The notes beneath the pieces were generated by a model. It saw nothing but the letters and a program-made list of their open reading frames with translations. It searched no databases and was not told where the DNA came from. From the NCBI GenBank assembly GCA_030062745.1, contig CP099839.1, positions 4,077,115 through 4,141,114 on the forward strand: 64,000 nucleotides of DNA. Direction: 5' to 3'. Position 1 is the first letter of the stretch, and each line of letters begins with the position of its first letter. Shown one piece after another: positions 18,848 through 32,395 of the stretch. The translations under genes were made by a program, and so were the position numbers. Source of the DNA: Capitulum mitella. Taxonomy: Eukaryota; Arthropoda; Thecostraca; Pollicipedomorpha; Pollicipedidae.

Positions 18848-19560
18848 CGCGGCAGGCGCGCCCCGCGCCCACGAGCAGGCCCGAAGAGACGCCGTTCGCG
18901 GGCGCAGACCGCCCTCGTCTGGTCATTCCGTATGTGATAACGCCTCCGCTCCCGCTCGCGCGACACTGACGCCTGCTCTGTGACGTCCTTGGCCTCGCGC
19001 TCGACAACCTTCTGCCGCTTCCCGTCCGGGACCGTGACTAGCGAGAGCGTTTTGTACAGTGCGAGGCCGTGCGGCGCACCCGCGCAGCCTCGTGGACAGA
19101 GCGGGTCTCGGGGCATGCTCAGCTGAGCAGTGTGTGGCCCACGGCCGCAGCTGTGTGTGTATGGGCGTGTGGTGTGTGCCATAACGGTTTGACGGAGGAT
19201 GCCTGCATTGCCGGCTGATCGTTACGTTTGTTCATGTGCCGGCTGGTCGCTACAGGGTGCTATGCATGGAGCTGGCGAGAGGGTACCCCCCCATCGCAAT
19301 CTTTACAGGCTCGGCGTTATGCTTATGGCATGGGGCCAAGTGCGCTCTGGGCATTGCTTGGAAATGAATGCCTTAAAAAGCTCGATGATAGAGCCAGAGT
19401 TTTTATCGTGACGACAACTGGCATTTGGTTGACACGGTGCTTACTGATAGTGTATGAAGTGCAGATATGTTTCTGTTGAAGAATGTGTTATCTTTCCACT
19501 TCCAAATGCACGTGAAGATGATTGGACTTCGCTTTTGCCTATCGAAGACAAGAGTCACGG
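18848..19560 (+). other. JUN 3' UTR and downstream flank
   Basis: GC-rich to about 19150, then mixed. No AATAAA is seen. ORFs on the minus strand here overlap the JUN coding exon and are shadows. No second gene is evident. Confidence 0.4.
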
Positions 19561-22500
19561 GAGGTCTGAGAGTCGCAGGACTTGAGTCACGAGTTTGTGA
19601 AGGAAAAGTTGTGATTTTAAAACTGTCCGTAAATGACAGAATGTTGGTATTCAGAATTCATGGTCAGGTTCAAGTCAAAAACCGTCCAAACTAACCAGAC
19701 AGTTTTCGACATGCCCTTCACGAACCTTGAAGCTGCATTTTCGGTTTTTAATGTGTGATAATTCCAACTGGCTTTGACGAAAACTAAAGCCGTTTTTTTT
19801 CAAGACAAAAAGACAAGATAACCCAAAAACCAATTTTACTCGAAACGAACGTCACAAATGGAACACAAGGACAAGAACCAAAACCCGTCGTCGTCTGTTG
19901 CGTTTACCTCGGGAAGCTGACCTTACCAATTCACTCCTTCAAGGCATAAACGTAGAAACGAGAGGAGAGGGGTACGCCCCCACTTTTTGGGGACACTTGC
20001 CCTATGAAAAAAAACGTCCTTGGCCTCCACTTTTTTCATGTGCGTACGTTTCTGCTTCAAGGCAAAGATCAAGGTCAAAGTATGAGATAATCACGGATGA
20101 CTAATTTCTTGCAGCTCTACGCCACACATGAGGGGGGGGGGCAATCATACGAAATCCTACAATCGTCCCTTACGTCAACCTTGAGAACGTCCCCTCCCAA
20201 GGTCGCATGTCCTCCAAGGACAGGCTCACAAACCCCCTAATGTGTTCGGGCAGAATGCGACACACAGTGTATAAAACTAAACCCCATTACCGTTTCTCGT
20301 CAGGCTCTGGAACGTGACCACCCCCCCGCCCGCATCTCAACGGCATCAAATTACAGGGACAAACAAACCTAGATCTGCGAAAAACAGTGCTGCCCCACAT
20401 TACAATTTAATTTTGCCTTTCAAGAATAATGTTGAGATACGGACAGAACCATTGAATTTGCATTGAACCGCATGGGATTCATTGTCGTAAACGGGATATT
20501 AAACATGATCCCATGGCCCGCATAACAATAACAAATACGAAAACAATCGTCTCTGCGTGGCAATAACACCTCTTAGTTATGCTATGGAACTTGACCCATC
20601 AAGTTCGTTTTTGCAGATGAAAATCAATGCTAATGAAATAAGCCCAATAAAATGGTCGTTTTGATACAGCTGTTTAGGACACTGTTGTTAAGCCTTAATT
20701 TTGGTACTTCTTCTTTCTTCAGAATGGTTTGAAAAATTCACAAAATAATTTCATATCGATAAATCACATAGTCAACATTCTCGTTGCAGTTCGGACGTTT
20801 CGAATACCAAAACGAGGCCAAGTTAGCAGACATCTTCCGCCGTTCATTACCAAGCATTAAACAACACGCATGACAACTGGCAACAACTGCTTGATACGAG
20901 TACCTGTCTCGTGGATGGGTCGTAGACGCCATATTTAAAGTGAAACACAGTACATAACAGTGTTTTTAAGACTTTATTTTTTTCATTGGACACTAGAAAA
21001 AGGGCACAATCCATGCCATACGGCCCAGTAAGGCAAAAACATATACACCTTCATACAGGAAGCCTAATTCTGACTTCCTATTAGTACTTTAATCCAAAAG
21101 GGGTACTTTGACTGGTGGGCAAAGGCACGGATTCTAGTGGAAACAGACTGAGGGCCACTGGACATAACAGTAAACAGGGCCACTGGAACGAAATAACCAC
21201 CACGCACCGTAGTACGGAAACTCTCATACTGGGCATCTTGCCTTGAGGTCAGGGTAAAATTTTCTGGGTCGGGACCTTTGTTTGAAAGATCTTTTGGCAC
21301 TCTCGCTTTCATAGGAAGTAATCGTAGGGTTCGTAGAAGTTGCAGCTACGGCGTAAATCGATGCCAGACATTTTGACCCGTGAAAAGTTTGACCCGTCTG
21401 GTACCGGTGACTCCACAGGTTTAGGTGGCATTTAATGTCTTCAGGCACGTTACGTGCAGGTCGCCGTTAAACGCCGACGCGGATGTCGTCTAAAATATCT
21501 TTGCAGATGTCGCTAACTTTGATAGCTACGTCACTTTTATGTGACAGGTGAAGGCTTCTGACGTAACCCCAAGCATAACACAATGCCTGGAGCTTAGCAC
21601 TAAAAACTGAGCAAAAGCTGAAGTCATGAAGTCCACGGAGTACAGCTATCAAAAAGTTTGCCAACACTCCTGCACCAGTGGTGAACTTTTAGCTACTTAC
21701 AGTAAGGATCTCTATGAACAGATGGCAGCACTTGTACGCTTCTGTGGAACATAACGGTTTGAGTTTGGTCGCGTGCGGATGTCGACGTTTCGACCTGCGC
21801 AAAGAAGCATCTCGGAACACGAGCACGAAAACGCTCCCTATTTTGACCGCGTAAGAGATCACGCCAACCCCTGAATTTTCGTGGCAATGACGTAACCAAT
21901 CTTGACACGTTTTTCCTGATTTCAATCAAGTAGAGGTTGGATGTCCCTACGCTTTCGGCCTCATTAGGTTACCACTTGAAAAGTATTTGTGAGCTTAACG
22001 TTTTTGTTTTTATTTCGGCACATCATCCCAAAGCAATCGTTATTAAACCCTGCACTTGTTAAAACTGAGGCTAAAATTCTTAGATGACCTTCTTCCAGGC
22101 ATCCCCGCGAGATTCCACGCGGCACTGAATCGCGCGACCATGGACAAGGGCATTGTGTGAATGTACAGATCTCTGTACTCCAAAAGTTCTGTGTGTGAAA
22201 AGGAGTTGTGTTTGTTCTTCGAATGTATCGTCTGGTACCCAAAAGACCGGGTTTCAGTTTCGGTGAGACCCTTTCGACACTGATAAGCATGTTTCCAGAA
22301 CAACTTTGGTGTAACTTTCCAATCTTGATGGGCCGTTTATTGCCAATTGCGGACTATCTCAGCCCCGGAACGCTCTTAAAACCTTTTACCACTTGCTGGT
22401 AATGGCTTCAGGCCATGTCTCGCCTGCAGGTAGAGGTCCGCTTGCTCTGACCCGTACCTCAAGAACTTCCCTCCGACTTGGCGATGAAAAATGCATCTTG

Positions 22501-23389
22501 ACATTCAGTGCCGGGAACTATTAAACCTTCAGGGAACGTGATCAAATCCCTACATTTTGTGTTTTTGCAGTATGTTAAATCCATGACCCTGCTCTTGGAA
22601 TCAGAATCCGTACTGATCATAGCTTTGTTGCACAGAACCTGACGCAACCAAGTGGTCCGTTCACGGCCAAGGGGTAATTTTGCCACTGCCCAAAGACCAA
22701 AGAGAGCCAGCGGGTATTGCAACAGGAAGCTTCATACTATAACTACGGCCCAGTGCAAATGTTTCTCTTTCCTGTATATAACTTTCAAGATTTTGCGAAC
22801 CACCGTTTGCATAAAGTTTTGTGAATGTACGAGAAGGCGCTCACTATTGAATCTAATAGTCGTACCATGGCCCTTATTCGGAACGTGTCAGATCATTCGG
22901 GACCGGAAAGGTATGCAACTCACTGTACATGCTTCGTGTGCTGTTAACTTGCGCTGGGCCCAGGGGAGGGATGAGCACCCTCTCGATTTCTTTAAGGACA
23001 GCTAAAAACGAAAAGACGCAGAGATGCGACATTTTGAGCACTTTTTTATCCATAAGTTTAGATATGGTGTAAATTTTTTTACTCAGGGTCACCTCAGGTC
23101 ATTGCCCTAGTGCAGGTGAAGTAAGATCATGTTCCAAAAATGAAACTGGTATACGATCGGCATGAGAGCTGCCATGTTCATGGAACACAACAAATGGAAT
23201 AATTCCAATATCTCAAATTTTTCGGAAATGACCGGATCATTGACCTGAGGTCAGCTAAACTTGCGGCCTTTTTGCGTTTGCTGTTGAGATTGTGAGACTG
23301 GTTCGGTAGCTCTAAAGTTTGGATATACAATTTGGTGCTTCTCACTTCATTTGCACGCATAATTAGTCCCCTACACCGGTGGCCTTGGG
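19561..23389. other. Intergenic desert, first part
   Basis: About 3.8 kb with no ORF longer than 117 codons and no recognised protein. A consensus AP-1 site TGAGTCA lies at 19583-19589. A G-run lies at 20131-20138, and AAGGTCA-like words are present near 20067 and 23090-23100. TGACCTGAGGTCA, an everted pair of nuclear-receptor half-sites, is at about 23240. Nothing else is supported. Confidence 0.4.
19583..19589. promoter_or_regulatory. Consensus AP-1 site downstream of JUN
   Basis: TGAGTCA is the exact 7-base AP-1 element and lies about 740 bp after the JUN stop. Jun genes often autoregulate through such sites. Single 7-base matches are expected by chance several times in 64 kb, and others occur in this window. 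Confidence 0.2.
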
Positions 23390-23658
23390 CAGGCACGTAT
23401 CCAGGATTTCCCCATGGGAAGGCCAAATGTTAAACTTTGTCATATGCCACTGGTATATGACGGAATTCATGGCAAAAAAGAACAATTTTACATAATTTAC
23501 CTCGTATTTAGCGCGCAGGAAAACATATCATGTTTGCTTTTGCAACATATTTATGATCGTCATTCCGTATTTGTGCGAAATCGCCACATATCTAGTGAGG
23601 ACCACTTGGCTTGGGGGAGGCATGGCCCTCATGGCTTCCCCCCTTAGCAACGTCCCTA
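23390..23658 (+). mobile_element. hAT-like MITE, family B, copy 2
   Basis: This aligns from end to end with 17016-17280: CAGGCACGTATCCAGGATTT at the left, TTTTGCAACATATTTATGAT inside, and TTAGCAACGTCCC at the right. No convincing 8-bp target duplication remains. No protein is encoded; a 72-codon minus-strand ORF is a chance shadow. Confidence 0.7.
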
Positions 23659-23857
23659 AGGTGGGGTAAGGACACGTTTCATACCAAGACCCGCAACCGA
23701 GCACAGTATTTCTGTTTACAGTCGGGGAATGTTCAATGGTAATCATATGTGCTTAAGAAATACTAACACATTATAAAAACTTACTTGCCGAGGATGACCC
23801 AATGCAGTTTGATCCAGACTGACTTGATTTAACCTTTTGAAATATTATGTCTAAAGA
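23659..23857. other. Short spacer between two MITE remnants
   Basis: Unique-looking, moderately AT-rich sequence. The expected left end of the following family A element is not present here. Confidence 0.4.
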
Positions 23858-24115
23858 GAAAGATGGAAAGTAAAGAATAAAGTCTAAAGCGATGTATCTA
23901 TCTGTCTTCTATTTATCTATACACATACATACATATGCATACATCTCTATATATGGGGATATATGGAGTTTTTCGTCTGGTAAATAATGACAAAAAACTT
24001 ATAAATTTCCGTTGGTCAAAACAAAGTAAGCTAAATCCGCCGAAAAACCCACATGGGGGGTAGGCTGTCGAGCCCTCGGCTCTCCCCCCATCATTTACGG
24101 AAATCGACACCCCTG
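23858..24115 (+). mobile_element. hAT-like MITE, family A, left-truncated copy
   Basis: Homology to the complete family A copies starts at about AAAGATGGAAAGTAAAGAAT and runs through a TA/CA-rich microsatellite, AACTTATAAATTTCCGTTGG, a GGCTGTCGAGCCCTCGG segment and the right end AAATCGACACCCCTG. The left 170 bp or so with the CAGGGG end is missing. Confidence 0.75.
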
Positions 24116-26631
24116 TCCTGTTTCCAATACAAGCATACTTTGTATGGCCAGAAATGACAACAACTACAACCATGGCTTACTTCTGCACAGTTTGTACAGC
24201 CACAGTCTTCCTATTTTCGGTCGCCGAAATAAAAATCCTCACCGTGGAGAAAATAGCATCCCACTAAATTTTAGCTTCTTCACTACGGCCGTACTAGCCG
24301 CCCGGTATCTGAATGACTTACCTTAAAAATATCATTCGGCATTTGCTTCATGATATGGAAGGGCCATTACATGATCCGATGTTATAGATTTTATGCTTTA
24401 TCGCATTTAAATCAATGGTAATGTGGCAGACGATGTGACAGACACCAGGAACGCTCGACATATCGGCGTACCTTGACGTACCTTGAAGTTGTCAGTTGAA
24501 GGCTTGTTACCTTGCAGTTGTTAGTTGCAGGCTTCATATGCGTATCTGGCACATTTGCGGCGTATTCCATCCAAGGCATATACTAAAATACATATATATT
24601 CTAGAAAAAAACAGCATACGTTATATATATATATATATGTTTCACTAGAATGCATATACATTTCAGAAAAAAACAAGGCTCCTGTCCACGCAAAAGGATA
24701 GTTTTTGCCTTCATTTGCCGCTTTCCCTGAAATGATCAAATTTGGCCTCAGACGCCTTTTTTCCGCCCCTCATGGAACGAAACAGACGACTTCGCTTTAT
24801 CGTTAAACTTCTTTGGAACCACAAAGAAGCCTGATTATCAGTGTTTTTCTGCCAAAAATTTCAACTGCGCAGTTTAGCCCATGATGTCCTCTGGTGACCT
24901 CTGTTTTGACCGTATTTGAAAAAGAGTGTTTCCTCCTAGTTTCGCTTAGGGTTTTCCAACAGCGTTTTCTCCTTTTACTGCGGAGCTTATAGTTCTCGAG
25001 ATCTTGGGGGGGGGGAGCTGCTGATTCATCCCCGGCCCGATGAAGGTGAATCCGGAGGTCGGCCTGGCGAGGGTTGAAAATTGTTTCACTAAAAGGAAAC
25101 ATTTCCATGCATCTATGTTTCCTAGGCGTTTCCCGCGGTTTTGCGGCTCTGCAGAAAAGAATCGTTGTTCAGATAAGAATAATCCAGTACGTTCGTGAAC
25201 ATCAAGCATGCCTGATGTGGATGTGTGTGGGAGTGTGTGTATCTGTGTATGCGTGAGAGAGAGTGAGCGAGAGACAGAGAGGGGAGAGGGAGGGAAAGAG
25301 CTGAATGAATGAACTGTTGAATAAATTGCGCCAAATTCCAGTCCAAGGTAAGCTGCAGATCATAAGCCGGGCCAGCGACCCGATGGGATGCAACAGGTTG
25401 TTCATTAAGAGACCCTCAGCTCCAGCACACGTCGTGGTGGCTGGCTGGACGGTCACCTGGAAAGGAAGACGTCGTGGGCGGGAGGCTGGAAAAACGGTTG
25501 GCTGATGATACCTTAGATGATGTATCACTGGAAATGGCGTTAGAATGTATGTAAAACGGATTCGATTTCTTTTGCTAATGGGAGGTTCCTGAAAATCTGG
25601 TCTTAATCTCTCACAATTTTAGTGGCTTGGATTTGCAAACAAGAGACTGTAATGCCCCACGGCAAATGCGATATGAAATTGAAGAATTCCGTCCGGTCTC
25701 TGACACGAGATGCTCCGGGGCTTCCGGCGCAAACTGCGTATCAGCAGACAGAGACGTGGAAGAATGAGTAGAAAATGCTCATTGGGCGCTCTGAACGGAA
25801 TCTTTGGATTTATCCGCATTAGAGTGCTAAAACAGACTGTCCGAGAGTCACGGCTCCGCTGTGATCTGGACCGCCCCACGATCAGAGGCGACAGGAAAAC
25901 CGGGCCGGCCGACCAGACAGCTGATCTTTTCCAATTCTACCGAAGCGAATTGCCGTGTCGGGACTAACGTGGCGTGGGCGCTTCACACAAAACTGCGGCG
26001 TCCGCCCTGCCGGCGGGAGTGAACCCGGTTCACGCCGACATTCCGGTCGGCGGGCGCCGGTCGCCGGCAGGGATGTTTTCCCCAAATATGGTCCATATAC
26101 CGGTGAGCTGTGTCGTCTGCAGTGTGAAGCGGGCCGGTCACTGACGGCCGAAGACCGGTCGGAAATTGAGTGCCATTCAACTTTTTTACGTCGGCCAACG
26201 GTGATTCATGGAGAATGTATCGTCCACTGATCAAGTGTGACGCTGATTAGGCTAATGCTGTTCAAGTATGTATGACCCTGTAAATAAATAATTATGAAAT
26301 CTAGTGCTGTGCTAGGAAAAGCTAACTAAATTAAACGTTGTTTAGTACAACACGTGTGTGATGATTCCCGGAAGTAAAAAGACACTGCGCTTGGCCACAT
26401 CGTTGTATCTGGGTACTTCATTGGGATGTGCACTTTGAAAGGAGAAGTCCTGGTTGTACAGCTATGCAAAAAATTGAGGACAAAATTAATTGGACAACCA
26501 GAATGGCCACTTCCATCACCAAAACGCGTATTCTAACGGCCAGCGGAATCAGAAAGCCAAAATCGCTCATTCATCACCAAAAAGGCTGATATGTCACCAA
26601 TGATACCAGTTAAAATGTAGTTTAGAAGCCC
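24116..26631. other. Intergenic desert
   Basis: No gene is supported. It contains an AT microsatellite (24621-24640), a GT-rich then GA-rich purine tract (25215-25300), and a GC-richer patch (about 25860-26180) with CCGGCCGACC and GCCGGCGGG words. ORFs are under 110 codons and unrecognised. Confidence 0.4.
25215..25300 (+). repeat. GT / GA dinucleotide-rich tract
   Basis: A (TG)-rich segment passes directly into a purine-only-like (GAGAGA, GGGAGAGGGAGGG) segment. It is low-complexity DNA with probable length variability. Confidence 0.7.
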
Positions 26632-26705
26632 CATGGTGGCGTAACCAAGAGAGGACCATGCGAGGCCATGCCTCCCCCTTCCCCGAGGCCGAGCGGGACC
26701 ACCGG
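26632..26705 (-). mobile_element. MITE family B end fragment
   Basis: Plus-strand TGGCGTAACCA followed by GGACCATGCGAGGCCATGCC and TCCCCC resembles the reverse complement of the right end of family B (GACGTTGCTAA ... GGGCCATGCCTCCCCC). Only about 75 bases are recognisable, so this is a decayed or partial copy. Confidence 0.4.
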
Positions 26706-26935
26706 GGCCGAAGGCCGCAGGTGGATCTGAACCACTGAGGCCGAAGGCTCCAGAGCTTTTGATAGTGTGAGGCGCCCTCAGTGTTCCTTACACCGCCCGA
26801 AACAGATAATTAAAGCGAAATAAGAACATTTTTGGCATTAGAGAAGGCTTACGTACCCAACAAGAAGGTCCCTCAAGTATACAAAAGGACTATGTGTGCT
26901 ATGAAGAGAGGCCCACGCGGTCTGAATGAGCGTTT
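26706..26935. other. Intergenic
   Basis: It contains two short GAGGCCGAAGGC/GGGCCGAAGGCC words near 26710-26750. No other signal. Confidence 0.35.
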
Positions 26936-27160
26936 ATAGGGGTCCCTGCTAGTTTTTAGTGGTTCACTGCTTGTCTGGAAAGGTCCTTATGCCGACGCAC
27001 AATGGGTCCCTGTCTTCTTCTGGAGGGGCCCCCTTTCGGTGTGTAAGAAGGCCCCTGCTGGCCAACAGAGGGACTCTCCGTCGGCTTGTAAAGGGACCCC
27101 ACTGGAGTGTAAAGGCGCCCCAGTTTGACTGTAAAGGCGTTCCTGCTGACCTGACGGACG
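26936..27160 (+). repeat. Degenerate ~22-bp minisatellite
   Basis: Units such as GCGCCCCAGTTTGACTGTAAAG, and variants ending GTGTAAAG or CTTGTAAAG and starting GGnCCC, repeat about nine times with strong divergence. The clearest units are at 27060-27135. Short ORFs on both strands come from the repeat. Confidence 0.5.
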
Positions 27161-30100
27161 CCTCTTGAAGCCGGAGTCGTATTTCGTCATCGATCGTCGT
27201 TTTACGCCATGATATTAACCGCAAGGGCTCCCATTGATCACGAGTGCTTCCATTGGTAACGAGGACCCCCTGATGCGATTTGCTCCCCCGCGACTCCACG
27301 TCCTATATGGTTCGAAAGCAACAAGTTTGGCAGCTACATTCTCTTAATCCTGCACGAGGCCTCACGAAACTCCTGTAACTCAATGTTTTTTTATTTTGAT
27401 TTCTTTGATTTGATGAAAAATTGACTTGTAATTCAAGGCTAATGGTGGCACCAGACGTCCTCAAACGTTAGCAAGCCGATGCCAGTTTAGTTAGTAGAGT
27501 GGCCCCTTTCGCTGGCAGATTGAATATACTTGATTCTGTTACAAATTCTCTATTTCCTACTATATTCTAGTGATTTGTTTCACCTCTTTAGTGATAACCC
27601 AGCAAGTTTGGTGGGCGGCTTATCTGGATATTTTATGGGTATTTTCTTGGTTTATTTGGCGACTTAAAAGAGTATTACGGCTGTTTTTTTTCAGGTTGGT
27701 GGCAAAAAACTTCCAGGTTGATGACAATCATTCAGTCGGTGGCGAAATCTTCATTATGGTTGCGATTTACCCATTTTAGTGGTAAGTGGCCGTTTGGGTT
27801 ATTTTTGGTCCGTTTTGGTGATCGGTTAATAGGGAGCGAAAATATTGCCGGCTTAAAGCAGAAACATGACAGGGAAAGTCTCTGTCAATAATGTCAATTC
27901 TAAGAGGTGATTTTTGTCTTCCCTCTAAATAATTGGCATTTCCAAACGACCTTCAACCTTTAGGTACTGTCAAAAATGCAAGAAGTGTGGAAATATTCCC
28001 CCAATTTTTTCCGAAATGGGAAACCTCGTGACGTCACAAAGCGTATCAGGGAACTTAGTCATGTAATTTGCTGGTCTATTATCACCATTTTCTGGGATGC
28101 ACACTGCCCCATGAGCGCCTTTGAATGGGAAATACTTACGTCAAACACTTTGCTTTTACTCCACACCGCTCAAACTTCTGCAAAAATGGTTGAACTTTGA
28201 ATCCTCACAGAGATTTGGCCAAGTAAGATGCGTCATACTGTGAACTAACCGAGCCTTTGCCACACTGTGCACAAATCCTGGGGTTTTGTCACTTCTTTGT
28301 TTGTCGGAAGGACACGTGAATAACCCGCCATTTATGGAACAGGCCGTGGATTATGTCACTCCCATGCAATTCACGGGGTTGGTTGGCTTTCCACGTGGTT
28401 GGCATATGGCCAGACGAAGATATCACCATTACATCTGACGTGGTTTGGTCTGGTTGGTCTGACGGGAGGTTTTCTGTAAGGAGACAGACATGCAATAGCG
28501 GCTGTTGCCAAACACCCAGAAGTCCTTGATTACAAATTAGCGTGACAAAGACGTGTTCCTGCCCACATTCGTGTTACATAATGCAAGTGAGGTTGATGGT
28601 GTCAGTGATTAATGTACAAATCGTCCAGTGGATAGAGAAAATTCCGTCCGAAATTTGCCAGCTGCACATCATGAGCAGAGGTTGAATACCAAATGACAAC
28701 TATATTTATCCTAATATTATTATTTGCAGGGCTGTGGTTTCCTGACTCTTTCTGACACGCGTACTGGAAGAGGGATCTTTTTGTGCTCCCCACCTGTTTT
28801 TCTTGAAAATCTCGAACACGGATCAGAGCTGACTGCTGCTACTTTGTGACATTTATGGTAATTGAATAACTCGTCGATTGACGCAGAAAAATCGAAAACC
28901 GGCCGGAAATTTTTGAAGTTTGAAGCATTTGAAGTCAAGCAAACATAACGAAAATAACGGTTGTCCCTGACAAATGGGAACTTTGTGAAAGGACTAGCGT
29001 TCTACCTAAGATTACTGCTTGAACGAAATCACACGACGTCATTCGGGGATAAGTGATGGATGAACCAAGACCAAAGCCAGGGTCAATAAACGTCAAGGCC
29101 ATCAAAGGTCAAGGTCAACCAACTTGTGACCTGATCCAGACTTGCTTTGTAACATGTCGGTTTGCATGAAATATGCATTCAAAGAGCCTACTAAAAACAC
29201 GTTAGGCACATTGATACCCATATGTATATACATATACACATATACATACATACATAAATATAAAGGCTGGAAGTGATCAAATGTACCAATGTTGGCTACC
29301 TTCACTGAAAATACGCTAAAAGATGCGTGTAGCGCCCTCATTTACACTCAGGTTATCTCGTGCTGCTCGAAATCTGATCTGCAAAAGATGAAAAAAATGA
29401 AGGAATAGGTCAGTGACCTGACATGACCTCGGCCCGAAATCCTCAGCCAAGATGTCAAATGAATGGAAATTGTCGTTTTCCATGTTTTAACTTTCAAACA
29501 AACACCCTTTTCCCGTTTCGTTCGAAACGTTGTACGGAAAGGCCTGTGCGGGCCGCAAGTGTCCAAAGTTTACCTTTTCGACCCCATTTGACCTTGAAGA
29601 TATTAACCTAGGGTCATGAAAATTGCAAACAATGTAAACCGTTATGATCGTACCCTGTCCATAAATTCCATGTTTTTAGCTCTTTCCGTTTCGGCGATCG
29701 AAGATGGGGTCCTTTTGGATCTCTCCTTCCAATGCGTGTTAGCACGAAACCCCTTCCACTGCACGGGTTAAAGGAAGTGTCTAATGAAGTCGTGATTTTG
29801 GACTGCACACGTGCGGCTGAAGAGGGCATTTTTATTAATCGAAGCGTAGGTACCATTCATTCTTGCCAATCGCTTTTATTAGCGCGTTTTTACTGGGTTA
29901 AGTACACTGGATGCCAGCCCAAGTTTTATCTTTTCACTCCAGTTTATTTTACCACTAAAATCACCGATAAAACGCGTTAAAGCATGTGTATTGTTAGCCT
30001 GAGTGATGTCGAAGCTGACAGCGACTGACGAACATCGAAGTTGTGAAGGCGTCCATCATGTATTCTGGCAGGTACCGCTGCAGTTCCAAGTGTTTTCCCT

Positions 30101-32015
30101 GCAGGTACGCATAATGTGAATAGGTCGAAATGCGTTGGTGCTATTCTTCAAAAGCAATCGTCGCAGCCGTTTATAACTGCTTCTGGTACAGCAAAGCAGA
30201 ATGTTGGGTAAGCGTCAGGTGTGTTCAAAGTTTAACTACGCATGTATTTTCTGTTCGCTGGTTGGCTCCTGTCTCAAATGCTGTGTTATTGTATTTTGCG
30301 TACCGATAGCATTGTCGATAAATACAATGCCTAAAATGCTTAAAATATTTGTCCAAGGCGACTCAAATGCATTGTTCATTCACATGATAATTCATAACAA
30401 ATCTTAAATATTCTCTGGACTTTGTTTTGGGGTACCGGAAAAAACAGATATATTCTCTTTAAGGATGTCACAGCCATTCAGTCATCCATGATTTCCAGTA
30501 GCACATTCCTTCTGCAGCTTACCTCATTTAATACTTTTTTAAATTAATTCCTCTGAACTTTAGGCATAAACACCCGTCACGACCCCCTCCACCCGGCACG
30601 CAATGTAAGGATATCCCCATATGCCTTTGGGCACCCACAATCATTTTGCAAAAAACACACCCATGATTATTTGACTTGTGTACTGGCAACCGACTAATGC
30701 CAAATACACTCCAATACCAACATCGACACCGCTAGAGCTACCAGTACCTGTGATGTATGCTGTTCGTTAGAAGCAGTGCGCTTCAGCCGTCAAATGTCGT
30801 TCCAAAATGCATATGCGCAGGATCCAGGAAAATCTAAGGAGAGAGTCGTATGTGGATGTGAAGTGAATTATCCACTCACGGCTACCGGCTTGATGTAAAA
30901 TTTCAGGACCAAGCTGTGGCCATGGCTCGTTTAGTCCTTTTGCATGCAGGCTTACCATGTTTTATGTGTTTTCTAATTAACTGATCAGTTTGTTCAAAAG
31001 TTTCGGGAATCAGGGCCACTACTAAGCAGAAGTTTCCGCGCAGCACGTTGCGGGACCGCCCACGTCGACTCGAATCTGGTGCAGTTCGGCCCCAGCCACC
31101 GGTCCGGATGGTATTAAAGAATCCAGCACCGCCAAGGCCACCAAAGGGCCTCTTGCGCTCCACGCGACCGTCGGTGTTAAGGGTGAGATGGTGCTGGCTC
31201 CCTGTGAAGATCAAACCACGGTTTCAGCCGCTCGCTGGGTGTAAGCCGAAACGTAATCAACGAGACACAGAAAGAACCATGGGCATGGGCCATCTTTTTG
31301 CGTCACAAGACTACAGTTCAGTTCTGGAATTCAGGATATCGTTCCGCACGCATATCGTGGATCTTGAACCGGAACATTTTGCCAGCTGCTGCAGGCAGAG
31401 TTTATCGCATTAATCTGGTGTACTGCCGGGAAATCTGGGTCGGTGGGGCGATCTGCTGACGTTGGTATGGTGAGCGCGCTCTATTCGTGACGCTCTTATG
31501 ACTAGTTTAAGCGTCGTTGGTGCCTCCGTGGTACCGCCTGGACCTAAGCTTTTAACCCATCAGCCACCCAAGCTGGGTGGATGATTGGCGATGTTAATTT
31601 TTTAGCTTGAATGCAGTTGTGCGAAAAACACAGATGTAAATCGTGTAAGAAAGGGTTTTAGTTGACTGAGTGCTGAAGTGAGTTGACTGCCGCCTTCGTA
31701 CCACCAGGTTTACTGTCGAACTAAGGCTTTTTGAAAAAAAAACACGTTCGGCAGATACGATCGTTTGCATTAACATTTCTGTATTACATGACTGCCATCA
31801 CAACACTACAAGGTAATGGAGGATATACAATAAGGACCTAAACATTTGTCCCAGCTTCCAGCAGCTTCAGCAGATGTAACCGCCCTGCACCTTTCAGAAG
31901 TCCAGAAACAGCTAAGGCGTATCAAAGGGCATTGCCCATATTTCTGACGGGTCTCTTATGCATAAAACCTTACACAGAAACACCATGGCGCGGACACCTG
32001 AAGTCGCACAGCAGT
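27161..32015. other. Intergenic desert
   Basis: About 4.9 kb of mixed composition with no recognised protein. Notable items are clustered AGGTCA half-sites at 29078-29125 and 29411-29430, an AT/AC microsatellite at 29216-29262, and a GC-richer patch at 31050-31180 with unrecognised overlapping ORFs on both strands. Confidence 0.4.
29078..29430. promoter_or_regulatory. Cluster of nuclear-receptor-type half-sites
   Basis: AAAGGTCAAGGTCA (about 29104-29117) is a direct repeat with no spacer, and TGACCTGACATGACCT (about 29415-29430) is a direct repeat with a 4-base spacer. Further GGTCA words lie between. These may be real receptor sites or traces of a dispersed GACCTT-type repeat. Confidence 0.25.
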
Positions 32016-32395
32016 TACTGGAAATTCATTTCTCGCCGCGAGGCAGATAGCCGCGACATTTGCTCAACTCGGCACGACACGACACGGCGGCTGCCGGCGG
32101 CCACGGTGTCCGGCGCTCTGCGCGGGGCGGTGCGTCGGCGGCCACCGGCCGTTCGGGCCGCACCATTAATCACTGTTTACGCGGCCCGACAGCGCGCGCT
32201 GCGCCGGTGGTCGGCGGCCGTTCTCTGCTGGAGAAGAGGTCCGGAGGCCGCTCCCGCCACTGATTACAGGCTGCAGCGGCGGCCGGGCGAGGTTTTTACC
32301 GCGCTTGCCGCCGCCCAGGAATCCGGCGCACCCTCCGGTCTGCCCGACACCAGCTTCACCGCCGCTCAATCACGTCGTCAGTGCCTCCGAAAAAC
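32016..32395. promoter_or_regulatory. GC-rich non-coding island (candidate enhancer)
   Basis: A 380-bp island of high GC and CpG in an AT-rich setting. It contains CACCATTAATCACTGTTTACG (about 32160-32180), which combines a homeodomain-like TTAATCA with a forkhead-like TGTTTAC. The 184-codon plus ORF across it matches nothing I recognise and its composition explains its length. Confidence 0.25.
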
